From Lachnospiraceae bacterium (GTDB taxonomy: Bacteria; Bacillota; Clostridia; Lachnospirales; Lachnospiraceae), in the NCBI GenBank assembly GCA_014804425.1, contig JAAUZV010000012.1, positions 44,826-108,825 on the forward strand: a stretch of 64,000 bases of DNA. The letters run 5' to 3'. The position numbers and the translations under genes were made by a program. Position 1 is the first letter of the stretch. Every line of letters starts with the position of its first letter. The notes beneath the pieces were generated by a model, which was not told the origin of the DNA, made no database searches, and worked only from the letters and a program-made list of their open reading frames with translations. Positions 52,088 to 60,074 of this stretch are shown one piece after another.

Positions 52088-53323
52088 ATGGAAGAGTATG
52101 GCAAAAGAATTATACCACTGACACGGCCGTATTTTGGACAGGAAGAATATCAAAACGTGGAACAAGTGTTGAAATCCGGTTGGGTTGCACAGGGATTAAG
52201 AGTTGCGGAGTTTGAACAATTGATCGCGGCGCATGAAGAAAGTTCTTATGCTATAGCGGTATCAAGCTGCACAACAGCGCTGCACTTGGCATTGTTAGCG
52301 CATGGAATTGGCCCGGGTATGGATGTAATAGCACCTTCGTTTACTTTTGTTGCAACGGCAAATGCGATTGAATATACGGGTGCAACAGCAGTTCTTGCGG
52401 ATATTCGTCCAAATACCTTTAATATTGATCCTGATAGTATCCGTGCAATCATTCATAAATGTTATCATTGGGATCAGAAAAGGGAAATATTGGTTCATAA
52501 TGAGACGAGAAATCAATTAAAGGCACTTATGCCGGTGCATCAGTTCGGGTTATGTGCCGATATGCCTGAAATTATGAATCTTGCAGAAAAGTATCACTTA
52601 GCGGTTATTGAGGATGCGGCATGTGCTCTTGGGGCGAGGATAGAGGGAGTTCATCAGGGAAAATTCGGAAATATCAGATGTGTCAGCTTTCATCCGAGGA
52701 AATGCATTACCACAGGTGAGGGGGGAATGCTCTTAACGGACAGTGAAGAATTCGGCAAAAAACTAAAGGCATTGCGTAGCCATTGTGCGACACAGTCTGA
52801 GGTTAGTAGGCATACGAAACATATGGGATTTTTAATGCCGGAATATCCTGAAGTTGGGTATAATTACCGTATGTCTGATATACAAGCAGCAGTCGGATGC
52901 GCGCAGGCAAAAAAGTTGGATGATATACTGGAAAAAAGAAAAAAAGCAGCAAAGAATTATGACGAGTTGCTGACGGGGTTTGGATGGTTGAAGATACCGG
53001 TGGTTCCTGAGGGATATCATCATACGTATCAGTCGTATGTGTGTATGATGGATTTTTCCGGACTATCAATAGAGAAAATGAATGAAAAAAGAAATAGAAT
53101 CATGACTTTTTTGGAGGAAAGAGGCATTCAGACGCGACAAGGTACACATGCTGTTCATATGTTGGGATATTATAAGGGAAAGTATGGCTATAAAGATGAA
53201 GATCTGATACATTCGTATCGGGCAGATAGGCTGTCCATAGCGTTGCCCTTGTATGCTGATATTAGTTTAGAAGATCAGAAATATGTGGTGGAAATGTTAG
53301 CGGAAGGAAATAGGAAAAGTTGA
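52088..53323 (+). CDS. DegT/DnrJ/EryC1 aminotransferase, second in cassette 2
   Basis: A 411-residue PLP sugar aminotransferase, longer than its neighbour. Markers: RIIPLTRPYFGQEEYQNVEQ, AVSSCTTALHLALLAHGIGP, SFTFVATANAIEYTGATAVL, VIEDAACALGA and the PLP lysine in CVSFHPRKCITTGEGGMLLT. It has an insertion around residues 125-150 (YHWDQKREILVHNETRNQLK). Having two aminotransferases with one dehydrogenase suggests a di-amino sugar or two separate products. AAGGAGAG lies 9 nt before the ATG. Confidence 0.9.
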   Translation: MEEYGKRIIPLTRPYFGQEEYQNVEQVLKSGWVAQGLRVAEFEQLIAAHEESSYAIAVSSCTTALHLALLAHGIGPGMDVIAPSFTFVATANAIEYTGATAVLADIRPNTFNIDPDSIRAIIHKCYHWDQKREILVHNETRNQLKALMPVHQFGLCADMPEIMNLAEKYHLAVIEDAACALGARIEGVHQGKFGNIRCVSFHPRKCITTGEGGMLLTDSEEFGKKLKALRSHCATQSEVSRHTKHMGFLMPEYPEVGYNYRMSDIQAAVGCAQAKKLDDILEKRKKAAKNYDELLTGFGWLKIPVVPEGYHHTYQSYVCMMDFSGLSIEKMNEKRNRIMTFLEERGIQTRQGTHAVHMLGYYKGKYGYKDEDLIHSYRADRLSIALPLYADISLEDQKYVVEMLAEGNRKS

Positions 53324-53333
53324 GGTTTATGCG

Positions 53334-54257
53334 ATGTTTGAAAAATTAAGTTTCCCAAATAGAATAACGGTCGAGTTGACGAATCGTTGTAATGTCTCAT
53401 GCACATTTTGCCCGAGACAATCGGTAGATATGGAATTAGGTGATATGGATTGGGAGTTATATCAAAAGATCATAGACGAGGCGGCTGAGCATCTTCCGGT
53501 GAAACTCGTTATCTTTTTCCGTGGAGAATCGTTATTATATGATAAATTTGATGAGGCAATCCGGTATGCGAAAGAGAAAGGACTCGGTCCGATTCAATTG
53601 TCTTCGAATGCATTGGCGTTGGACGAAAAAGCCGCGGATATGATTATAAAAAATAAGGTCGATTTTATCTCTTTCAGTCTTGATACCTTAGATCCAATCA
53701 TTTATAAAAAATCAAGATTGTATGGGGATTTAGAAAAAAGTGTGGCTAATGTAATCAGATTTTCTGAAAAATGCAGCGCATTGCGTAATGCGGGGGAATT
53801 TGCGCCGACAATACAGGTATCCACCATAGAGCTTCCCGAGTATTTAGAGGGAGAAGATGCATACATAGAGTTTTGGAAAAAATATGCCGATATTGTACGC
53901 GTTTATTATGAGCATGATGATAATGGTCATTTCGTAGATGAGGAAGTAAACAAGCAGCTTATTCCCAATTCACAGAGGCAGCCCTGCCGTAAGGTGTTTA
54001 CCGATTTCCTGATTTATTGGGATGGGAGGGTGGCCTTATGTAATTATGACTGGCGCGGTATGGCGTTCCATCAGAATGTGAAATACAGCACCATTCAGGA
54101 AATCTGGGATTCCAAAGAATTTGAAAATATCAGGAAGATGCACAGAGAAAACTTATTTGCGGACGATATTATGTGTAAGGACTGCGAGCATTGGAAAATC
54201 GACTATGTTGAGGGAGGTTTTTTAGGAAAAATGTTCCGCAAAGAAGAAACAGTATAG
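53334..54257 (+). CDS. Radical SAM protein with SPASM-like cluster domain
   Basis: A 307-residue radical SAM enzyme. The [4Fe-4S] site is CNVSCTFC near the start (VELTNRCNVSCTFCPRQ), with GESLLYDKFDEAIRYAKEKG as the SAM-binding region. The C-terminal SPASM-like part has CRKVFTDFLIYWDGRVALCN and CKDCEHW, holding extra clusters. Such enzymes in glycan clusters may carry out sugar dehydration, epimerisation or dehydrogenation, but peptide modification is the better-known role, so the substrate is open. GAGGT precedes the ATG. Confidence 0.82.
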   Translation: MFEKLSFPNRITVELTNRCNVSCTFCPRQSVDMELGDMDWELYQKIIDEAAEHLPVKLVIFFRGESLLYDKFDEAIRYAKEKGLGPIQLSSNALALDEKAADMIIKNKVDFISFSLDTLDPIIYKKSRLYGDLEKSVANVIRFSEKCSALRNAGEFAPTIQVSTIELPEYLEGEDAYIEFWKKYADIVRVYYEHDDNGHFVDEEVNKQLIPNSQRQPCRKVFTDFLIYWDGRVALCNYDWRGMAFHQNVKYSTIQEIWDSKEFENIRKMHRENLFADDIMCKDCEHWKIDYVEGGFLGKMFRKEETV

Positions 54258-54293
54258 TGTTAAAGTATAACGTTCGAAAGGGAAAAGGATACA

Positions 54294-55037
54294 ATGGATT
54301 ACTATTTTGAGGATTTTACAGAGACCAATTATGTAAAGATACTTCAACTGGCCAAATCCAAATGCCGATTCTGCGATTATGAAGAATTATTAGATGAAAG
54401 TCAACAAAATATCATTGTTTGGAGACATGATATAGACATGTCTGTGCACAGGGCGCTTAAGCTTGCTAATTTGGAGAGGGAGAACAATGTTTCAGCAGTA
54501 TATTTTGTTCACTTAAATAGTGCCTTTTACAATGTATTTGAAAAAGTAATCAGGGAGATGCTGAAAAAAATAGGAAGCATGCATGAAATTGGCATACATT
54601 TTGACTGCGGTATGTATGAAGGGACACCGACGAAAAGTAAGTTAGAAGAGGATTTGGATTACTATAAAACTATATTAGAGAAATTTTTGGAAGTAAGGAT
54701 TAAGAGTTTTTCTTTTCATAATCCGACAAAAGAAATCCTTGAGCTTTTTTCGGAAGAAAAGTATGCGGGTCTGTATAATGCATATGCAGAGAGAATCATG
54801 ACAAATGCTTCTTATTGTTCCGATTCAAATGGCTATTGGAGGTATCAGCGGCTGCAAGAATTTTTAAGTAATGAAAATCATTCACGAATGTGTGTCCTTA
54901 CACATCCGGTTTGGTGGGTTCCCAAGGTACTACCGCCCCGTGAGCGGATTCAACGGGCCATTGATGGGCGCAGCAATGCTGTTGCCAGAGCGTATGATGA
55001 GGAAATGAGGGCTTTGAACAGAAAGAATATTATATGA
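54294..55037 (+). CDS. Polysaccharide-deacetylase-like protein, copy 2
   Basis: A 247-residue paralogue of 40526-41275. Shared features are IVWRHDIDMSVHRALKLANL, HEIGIHFDCGMYEG, FSFHNPTKEILE and CVLTHPVWWVPKVL. The same His and Asp positions are kept, which supports a common metal-dependent activity on cytoplasmic substrates. As at the first copy, an LpxD-like gene comes next, so the two genes travel as a pair. AAAAGG precedes the ATG. Confidence 0.65.
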   Translation: MDYYFEDFTETNYVKILQLAKSKCRFCDYEELLDESQQNIIVWRHDIDMSVHRALKLANLERENNVSAVYFVHLNSAFYNVFEKVIREMLKKIGSMHEIGIHFDCGMYEGTPTKSKLEEDLDYYKTILEKFLEVRIKSFSFHNPTKEILELFSEEKYAGLYNAYAERIMTNASYCSDSNGYWRYQRLQEFLSNENHSRMCVLTHPVWWVPKVLPPRERIQRAIDGRSNAVARAYDEEMRALNRKNII

Positions 55038-55068
55038 ATTTTGCACGGTGGGATGGTAAGAGGTGCTC

Positions 55069-55962
55069 ATGAGAAAGATGTTTGAGATTGAAGTTGAGGA
55101 TGCCGAATCGGGGAGAAAGTGGGAGGTGTTTTATCCATCTTCTATAAATCAGCCGAAGGATCATTCGGTCATGTTTATAGGAGAACGCTATGCGGAAAAA
55201 ATCAAAGATTCGTTAAGCGTCAGTCAATGTATCATATTTTGGCCGGATAGCATTCCGGTTACGGAAAGGATAAGAGAGAATAATTTAGTTTATATCGGCC
55301 GAAATCCAAGACTGGAATATGCACGATTTTTTCGAAAGCATGGATTGAATAATCTGCCCCAAACACCGGAAGGAACCAGTGTGAATGGTAGTTTTTTGGC
55401 AAGAGACTGTGTTATTGGGGAAAATGTTACCATTATGCCGGGCGCTTATGTGGGAGAGGATGTAAGGATCGGCAATGATGTCTATATAGGATGCGGTGTG
55501 AAAATAACTGGCAGAGTTTCCATTGGTGATCATGTAACTGTGCGTGAAAATGTTTCGATTGGCGCAGATGGGCTTTCTATGGAACGTGAAGCAGATGGAA
55601 GGATGATTCCGATACCGCAGTTTGGAGGCGTTGTGATTAAAAACAATGTAATCATCGGAGCTAATTCGGTAATCGCAAGAGGAGCAATTGATGATACTGT
55701 AATAGAAGAAGGATGCATGATTGATAACGGTTGCTTTATATCACATAATACGAGACTTATGAAAAATGTTGCAGTTGTTGGCGAGAGTATTCTTTTTGGA
55801 AGTGTTTCTGTCGGAGAAAACAGTTTTATATCGGGAAATGTTACAATAAGAGACGGAGTAAAAATTGGAAGAGATGCATTGATCGGAATGGGTTCGGTAG
55901 TGACAAAAGATGTTGAGTCAAATTGTGCGGTGGCAGGTAATCCGGCGAGGGTGAGGTACTGA
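55069..55962 (+). CDS. LpxD-like hexapeptide acyltransferase, copy 2
   Basis: A 297-residue beta-helix acyltransferase. The N-terminal 100 residues are not of the usual LpxD type (FEIEVEDAESGRKWEVFYPS). The C-terminal helix reads FGGVVIKNNVIIGANSVIAR, IEEGCMIDNGCFISHNTRLM (catalytic-His segment) and ILFGSVSVGENSFISGNVTI. It is more diverged than copy 1. It is predicted to acylate an amino sugar. The start could be GTG 55063 or ATG 55069; AAGAGGTG suits the latter. Confidence 0.75.
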   Translation: MRKMFEIEVEDAESGRKWEVFYPSSINQPKDHSVMFIGERYAEKIKDSLSVSQCIIFWPDSIPVTERIRENNLVYIGRNPRLEYARFFRKHGLNNLPQTPEGTSVNGSFLARDCVIGENVTIMPGAYVGEDVRIGNDVYIGCGVKITGRVSIGDHVTVRENVSIGADGLSMEREADGRMIPIPQFGGVVIKNNVIIGANSVIARGAIDDTVIEEGCMIDNGCFISHNTRLMKNVAVVGESILFGSVSVGENSFISGNVTIRDGVKIGRDALIGMGSVVTKDVESNCAVAGNPARVRY

Positions 55963-56037
55963 GTTATATTGAAACGCGATATAAAAAGAAAGGAAGTTAT
56001 GGTGTTTTTGCTGCTATAAACATCATAAAAAATCAAG

Positions 56038-56601
56038 ATGATTAAATTTATAAAAAGATGGTATCGCAAATCACGAAAAAAAATGAAAGTAGAATGGAAC
56101 AGGGTCTTACCGTTTTCGGAATATGTTGTTGATCGATGGGAAAAAGCACAATTTTTAGGTTTTGGGGAAAAAACAAGTATTTATGATAGTTCCATTGTAA
56201 TGGGAGATGTGCGGGTGGGAAATAATACATGGATTGGTCCTTATACTATGCTGGATGGGTCAGGAGGAAGATTGGAGATTGGGAATCATTGTGATATTTC
56301 TACAGGGGTGCAAATTTATACGCATGATACTGTTAAAGAATGTGTCAGCGGTGGGGCGTATCCAAAGGAGACAGCTTCCGTAAGCATAGGTGATAACTGT
56401 TATATTGCACCATCTTGTATTATCAGTAAGGGTGTTGTTTTGGGTAAGAGTTGTATTGTTTGCGCGCAAAGCTTTGTTAATAAAAGCTTTGGTGATTATT
56501 CGATTGTTGCAGGGATTCCTGCAAAAAAAATAGGCGAGGTTGTAATTTCCGAGCTGGGTGATGTTACAATGAAGTATTATGAGGTGGCAGATAATAAATA
56601 A
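56038..56601 (+). CDS. Hexapeptide O-acetyltransferase (WbbJ/maa-like), last gene of the right glycan operon
   Basis: A 187-residue beta-helix acetyltransferase with a basic start (MIKFIKRWYRKSRKKMKVEW), the helix SIVMGDVRVGNNTWIGPYTM, the active-site-like GVQIYTHDTVKE with His, then IGDNCYIAPSCIISKGVVLG and SIVAGIPAKKIGE. Probably O-acetylates a sugar. No ribosome site is close to this ATG; an AAGGAAG about 45 nt upstream serves a six-codon mini-frame (ATG at 55999), so reinitiation is possible. A decayed gene copy follows directly. Confidence 0.82.
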   Translation: MIKFIKRWYRKSRKKMKVEWNRVLPFSEYVVDRWEKAQFLGFGEKTSIYDSSIVMGDVRVGNNTWIGPYTMLDGSGGRLEIGNHCDISTGVQIYTHDTVKECVSGGAYPKETASVSIGDNCYIAPSCIISKGVVLGKSCIVCAQSFVNKSFGDYSIVAGIPAKKIGEVVISELGDVTMKYYEVADNK

Positions 56602-56806
56602 GGAAGCGCGGGAGCAGACGTGGACTGCGGCGGAATTGCTTCTTCCGCAGGAAATCTTTTATTAGGAGCTGCGAAACAGGCTGGATGAATACGGTTATAA
56701 AGGTTCTAAAATGCAGGAAAATATGATGGTCCGGCTGGTAACTCATTTAATGAATTATTTTTGCACGCCTTACAAAGCGATCATTCGCAGACTTATCGAA
56801 CTTGTC
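56600..56806 (+). pseudogene. Decayed copy of the ImmA/IrrE gene
   Basis: This stretch matches parts of the intact metallopeptidase gene at 60099-60926. AAGGAAG...GAGCAGACGTGGAC joins directly to GCGGCGGAATTGCTTCTTCC, so about 100 bp coding for the HELGH zinc motif have been deleted. The match continues to the codons for the PYKAIIRR segment, and then stops. Several frame changes are present. It abuts the end of the glycan operon. Confidence 0.8.
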
Positions 56807-57154
56807 TACCTGTATTCCCATTTCGGGCAATATCGTTAATAAGCGGATCTCCTTAATCTGTGCAAAACCGGTTGACAAACGAAAGCATATTCTTTATGAT
56901 AAGGACATCAGAAAATTTCTTAAAACATGTGCGTTCGCACATTCAGACAGTTTCTGTCGGATTTTCTTACATGAGATTGAAATGAATAAGGCGGGAACTG
57001 GGACGAGATGATACGCATCTGTCCGTGGTAAATGTCAGCGAGGATATGGAACTGTACGCTTCCGTCCGGTGCCGATGCCGGTGCTGTGGGGAAGCATTTC
57101 GGATCGCGCAACATTTTGACATGGCAGTCCTGCCGGAAAACGGGAGGAAAAGCT
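56807..57154. other. Gene-free spacer with repeat remnant
   Basis: No convincing gene. Short open frames exist on both strands but lack ribosome sites and known motifs. The stretch 57017-57091 is a diverged copy of 58682-58752. The rest looks like degraded coding sequence. Confidence 0.5.
57017..57091. repeat. Direct repeat copy A flanking the second Rpn gene
   Basis: A segment containing CGTGGTAAATGTCAGCGA and GTCCGGTG that recurs in the same orientation at 58682-58752 with several mismatches and a 6-bp gap, about 1.66 kb away. Confidence 0.7.
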
Positions 57155-58174
57155 ATGCGAAAAACAGAAGAAAAAAACGGAAAGCCGGGAATTTCAAGGA
57201 AAGCAGGAAGATCAGGGAGGTCAGAAAGGTTTATACGGGGCATCCTTTCCGGGAAGAAAGGCGTGATCGGGATCGGCAGACGCAGGGTGCACCGCCAGGT
57301 GAAGGACAGGCTGTTCCGCTTCCTGTTTGAAAAGGACAGGGAAGCACTGCTGCAATTGTACAATACACTGAATGGGACAGCCTATCAGGATGCGTCTCAG
57401 CTGCAGGTCGTAACGATTGAAAGTGCGGTCTATATCGTAATGAAAAATGATCTCGCATTTGTGCTGGCAGGAACCTTGAATCTGTATGAGCACCAAAGTA
57501 CTTATAATCCGAACATGCCGCTGCGTTTCCTGATCTATCTGGCGCAGGAGTACCAAACGCTCGTGGAGCAGGCGCAGGAAAGCCTCTACGGAACGAAGCG
57601 GATCATGCTGCCGACGCCGCAATGCGTGGTGTTTTATAATGGAGAAAAAGAAATCCCGGAGGAGGAGATCTTACGGCTTTCGGATTCTTTTGAAGGCAGG
57701 AAAGAAGGTGCAGACGCTGATATCGAGCTGACAGTGCGGATGTTCAATATCAACCATGGCCATAATCAGGAACTGATGGGGAAGTGTCAGGTATTGAGGG
57801 AGTATGCCGCGTTTGTGGAACTGTCGAGACAATACCTGTCAGGTGGAATGGAGCCGAAGAAGGCGTTAGAGGCGGCAATCACGGACTGCATAGAACAGGA
57901 TATTTTAGCGGGATTTCTGAGAAAATACCGAGCGGAGGTGTTGGGGATGCTGTTGGAAGAATTTGATGTGAAGAAATATGAGAGATCGCTACGGGAGGAG
58001 GGACGAGAAGAAGGAAGGCAGGAAGGACGAGAAGAAGGAAGAGAAGAAGAGAGTGCGCGTTACAGTAAGCTGATCTGCGTTTTATTTGAACAGCATCGGG
58101 AGCAGGATGTAAAGCGTGCGGCGGAAGATCCGAAATACCGGAAATATCTATACGAGGAATTTGATATATCATAA
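57155..58174 (+). CDS. Rpn-family PD-(D/E)XK nuclease / recombination-promoting protein, second copy
   Basis: A 339-residue Rpn/YhgA-like protein. DRLFRFLFEKDREALLQLYN opens the nuclease domain, and LAFVLAGTLNLYEHQSTYNP carries the E-H-Q-S motif of the PD-(D/E)XK core, followed by LRFLIYLAQEYQ. The late part has the repetitive GREEGRQEGREEGREE typical of the family. It belongs to a different subfamily from the protein at 13446-14342, since the core wording differs. GGAGG lies 8 nt before the ATG at 57155. Direct repeats bracket the region. Confidence 0.85.
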   Translation: MRKTEEKNGKPGISRKAGRSGRSERFIRGILSGKKGVIGIGRRRVHRQVKDRLFRFLFEKDREALLQLYNTLNGTAYQDASQLQVVTIESAVYIVMKNDLAFVLAGTLNLYEHQSTYNPNMPLRFLIYLAQEYQTLVEQAQESLYGTKRIMLPTPQCVVFYNGEKEIPEEEILRLSDSFEGRKEGADADIELTVRMFNINHGHNQELMGKCQVLREYAAFVELSRQYLSGGMEPKKALEAAITDCIEQDILAGFLRKYRAEVLGMLLEEFDVKKYERSLREEGREEGRQEGREEGREEESARYSKLICVLFEQHREQDVKRAAEDPKYRKYLYEEFDIS

Positions 58175-58205
58175 ATAAAATTGCATAAAAGGGTCGGAGA
58201 AAGCA

Positions 58206-58532
58206 TCATCCCCGATGATTAATGTCTTTCATAAACGCGATCATACGGGCAATCTGCTCCTTGCTCATACGATTCATTTCGGACACGGCAGCAGCTATGT
58301 CAAATGGAAACGGCTCTCCCATATTAAAGAATTCCTGCGGCGTGATATGAAAATAGTTGCAGATGTCGAAAAACGTACTCATACTCGGAAGCGTTTTCTC
58401 ATTTTCAATTTTGTTAATATAACTTTCGCTAAGGCCGAGTGAAAGGCTCATATCACGAGCGGATACATCTTTATTCATTCGAAGCCGTGTGAGACGGTTG
58501 CAAAATTCTTTTCTGTAAGTATGGTTTTTCAT
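58206..58532 (-). CDS. XRE-family helix-turn-helix regulator
   Basis: A 108-residue repressor-like protein. The helix-turn-helix is FCNRLTRLRMNKDVSARDMS plus LSLGLSESYINKIENEKTLP, with LGLSESYINKIE as the recognition helix. The C-terminal EMNRMSKEQIARMIAFMKDI is a helix seen in short Clostridia XRE proteins. The ATG at 58532 is chosen because it starts the domain; longer starts add unlikely sequence. A -10 box TATAAT and a 7-bp-arm palindrome (58566-58586) lie upstream and may serve autoregulation. Confidence 0.8.
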   Translation of the reverse strand: MKNHTYRKEFCNRLTRLRMNKDVSARDMSLSLGLSESYINKIENEKTLPSMSTFFDICNYFHITPQEFFNMGEPFPFDIAAAVSEMNRMSKEQIARMIAFMKDINHRG

Positions 58533-58565
58533 ATAGTAATCTGTCTTTCTTTTATTTTGATTTTG

Positions 58566-58602
58566 GCAGAGAATATAAATCTCTGCTCTCTTTACTATTA
58601 TA
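58566..58602 (-). promoter_or_regulatory. -10 box and operator-like palindrome for the XRE gene
   Basis: On the minus strand TATAAT lies at 58602-58597 with a weak -35. Just downstream, GCAGAGA-N7-TCTCTGC (58566-58586) forms a perfect palindrome placed where a repressor would block transcription. Confidence 0.45.
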
Positions 58603-58632
58603 GGATATACAGACTTTAAATTCGGATACATG

Positions 58633-59003
58633 GACGCGGTATTTTAATCATAACGTATATAAATAGTATGCATAAAATACGTCTGGGTTCGTGGTAAATG
58701 TCAGCGAAGATATCGAGCTGTAGGCTTCTGTCCGGTGTCGGCGTTGTGGCCGGAGAATTTCACACACCTATATCAGCGATATCCCGCTTCTAGCAATACG
58801 ATACCGCTTTTGAACTGTGTTATAGCTTTCTTGATTACCCCTCAGTTATATGATAGCGCGTAAAATGCGTATCGCTAATTCAGAATAACTATACTGTTAA
58901 TTTCGGCATGGGTGTACCGTTCGATCGAAATTTGCAATCTAGCAGTGCAGTCTTATTTTCATATGAATCGTAACGAATAATTGAAATATTTTTCGGATAA
59001 TAC
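58633..59003. other. Intergenic region between XRE genes
   Basis: No gene seen. It contains the repeat copy 58682-58752, several short palindromic pieces such as TATATCAGCGATATC, and otherwise degraded-looking sequence. Confidence 0.5.
58682..58752. repeat. Direct repeat copy B flanking the second Rpn gene
   Basis: Same-orientation partner of 57017-57091. The interval between the copies holds the Rpn gene and an XRE gene. Confidence 0.7.
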
Positions 59004-59052
59004 TTGACATATGTGATTTATTATATAAAAGTAAGTTTGTTAGCTAACAAAC
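59004..59052 (+). promoter_or_regulatory. Promoter with 18-bp operator palindrome for the XRE gene at 59077
   Basis: TTGACA (59004-59009) with an AT-rich -10 region within TATATAAAAG (59022-59031). Directly after it, 59035-59052 reads GTTTGTTAGCTAACAAAC, a perfect 18-bp palindrome 24 nt before the ATG. Its position over the transcript start is ideal for autorepression. Confidence 0.65.
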
Positions 59053-59076
59053 AAATTTTTATAGAAAGGCTGCCTC

Positions 59077-59484
59077 ATGAAAGCGGAACAGACAACCGCC
59101 ATTTTAAATAAAATAAAGGAAGAAAACTATAGCTTTGGAAAATCTTTAAGATATGTCCGTAAAAGTAAGGGCGTCACCCTGCGCAGCGTCGCACACGCAG
59201 TAAACAAGACATCTACCTATATCAGCGATATAGAGCGAGGGAACAATAAAGCGCCCGAAACAGGTCTTTTGGAGAAACTTCTGGATGCGGTGTTTTTAGA
59301 TGAGTCGGCGGCAGAACTGAGAAATTATCTGTATGACCTGGCCGCGGAGGAACGTAAAGAGGTAGCGGGCGATATTGCCGAATATATTAGGAAGCAGGAA
59401 AAGCTTAGGACCGTGATCAGACTGGCAAAAAAGAAGGATGAGAGCGGTGAGATTTGGAAAGAATGCATAAAAATGCTGCAATGA
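59077..59484 (+). CDS. XRE-family helix-turn-helix regulator
   Basis: A 135-residue protein. SFGKSLRYVRKSKGVTLRSV and AHAVNKTSTYISDIERGNNK make a full XRE helix-turn-helix, followed by a helical, charged C-terminus (LRNYLYDLAAEERKEVAGDI). XRE proteins of this form often sit beside ImmA/IrrE peptidases, which cleave them to release repression; one is encoded 600 bp downstream. AGAAAGG precedes the ATG. It probably binds the palindrome at 59035-59052. A gap of about 215 bp without a gene follows. Confidence 0.85.
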   Translation: MKAEQTTAILNKIKEENYSFGKSLRYVRKSKGVTLRSVAHAVNKTSTYISDIERGNNKAPETGLLEKLLDAVFLDESAAELRNYLYDLAAEERKEVAGDIAEYIRKQEKLRTVIRLAKKKDESGEIWKECIKMLQ

Positions 59485-59699
59485 GCAACTTTCAAGATAT
59501 TGATGTGTTTGGATGGATTGCGGAAAATTTCGCCAAGACCTAGCGATTGAAAGAAATCGCGCCACATGATAAAAAGAAATTGCCGATAGCGTAGACGGAC
59601 AGCGAATAGATGGATGTGAAAAGCACATGATATTTTCAAGCATGTTGTTAACAAGTCATATCGGTGGAAGATTTGCCGCAGAGACGGCAGGAGGTCAAA

Positions 59700-60074
59700 A
59701 TGAGTGAAAGAAGCAGGGTGTTCGGCAATAATGTGCGGGTATACCTGAACAAAAGGGAAATGGAGCCGAAGCAATTGGCGGATCGGCTTGGATATTCCGA
59801 ACAGGAGCTTCGTCGGATCATGGATGCCAGATTATTCCTTACGACGGAAGAAAAGGAGCAGATTGCCGCGGAACTGGGTGTTACGGTAGAGGCTCTTTAT
59901 GAGGTTCAAGACGATCTGATTTATGAGAATGCCGGTTGTTACGAGTGCAGAGGCGGATTTTCAGAACCTTCCAACAAGAAGATCATTTTTGATTTGTTTG
60001 ATACGTATTGCGATATTCAGGAGGTATTGATCGAGGAAGGATTAAAGGAAGGGTTAGCAGAGTCATCCACATGA
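59700..60074 (+). CDS. Second XRE-like regulator, paired with the ImmA/IrrE peptidase
   Basis: A 124-residue protein with VFGNNVRVYLNKREMEPKQL and ADRLGYSEQELRRIMDARLF, a helix-turn-helix slightly off the XRE consensus. A C-terminal section with a Cys pair (GCYECRGGF) leads into an acidic helix ending EGLKEGLAESST. The ATG at 59700 follows AGGAGG. Its last codons are part of a 10-bp hairpin placed before the peptidase gene. It is probably the substrate or partner of that peptidase. Confidence 0.75.
   Translation: MSERSRVFGNNVRVYLNKREMEPKQLADRLGYSEQELRRIMDARLFLTTEEKEQIAAELGVTVEALYEVQDDLIYENAGCYECRGGFSEPSNKKIIFDLFDTYCDIQEVLIEEGLKEGLAESST

Noticed and set aside
56802..57011. A 69-codon frame in the spacer after the glycan operon
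   Set aside because: No ribosome site, no known motif, and the sequence directly follows a decayed gene copy.
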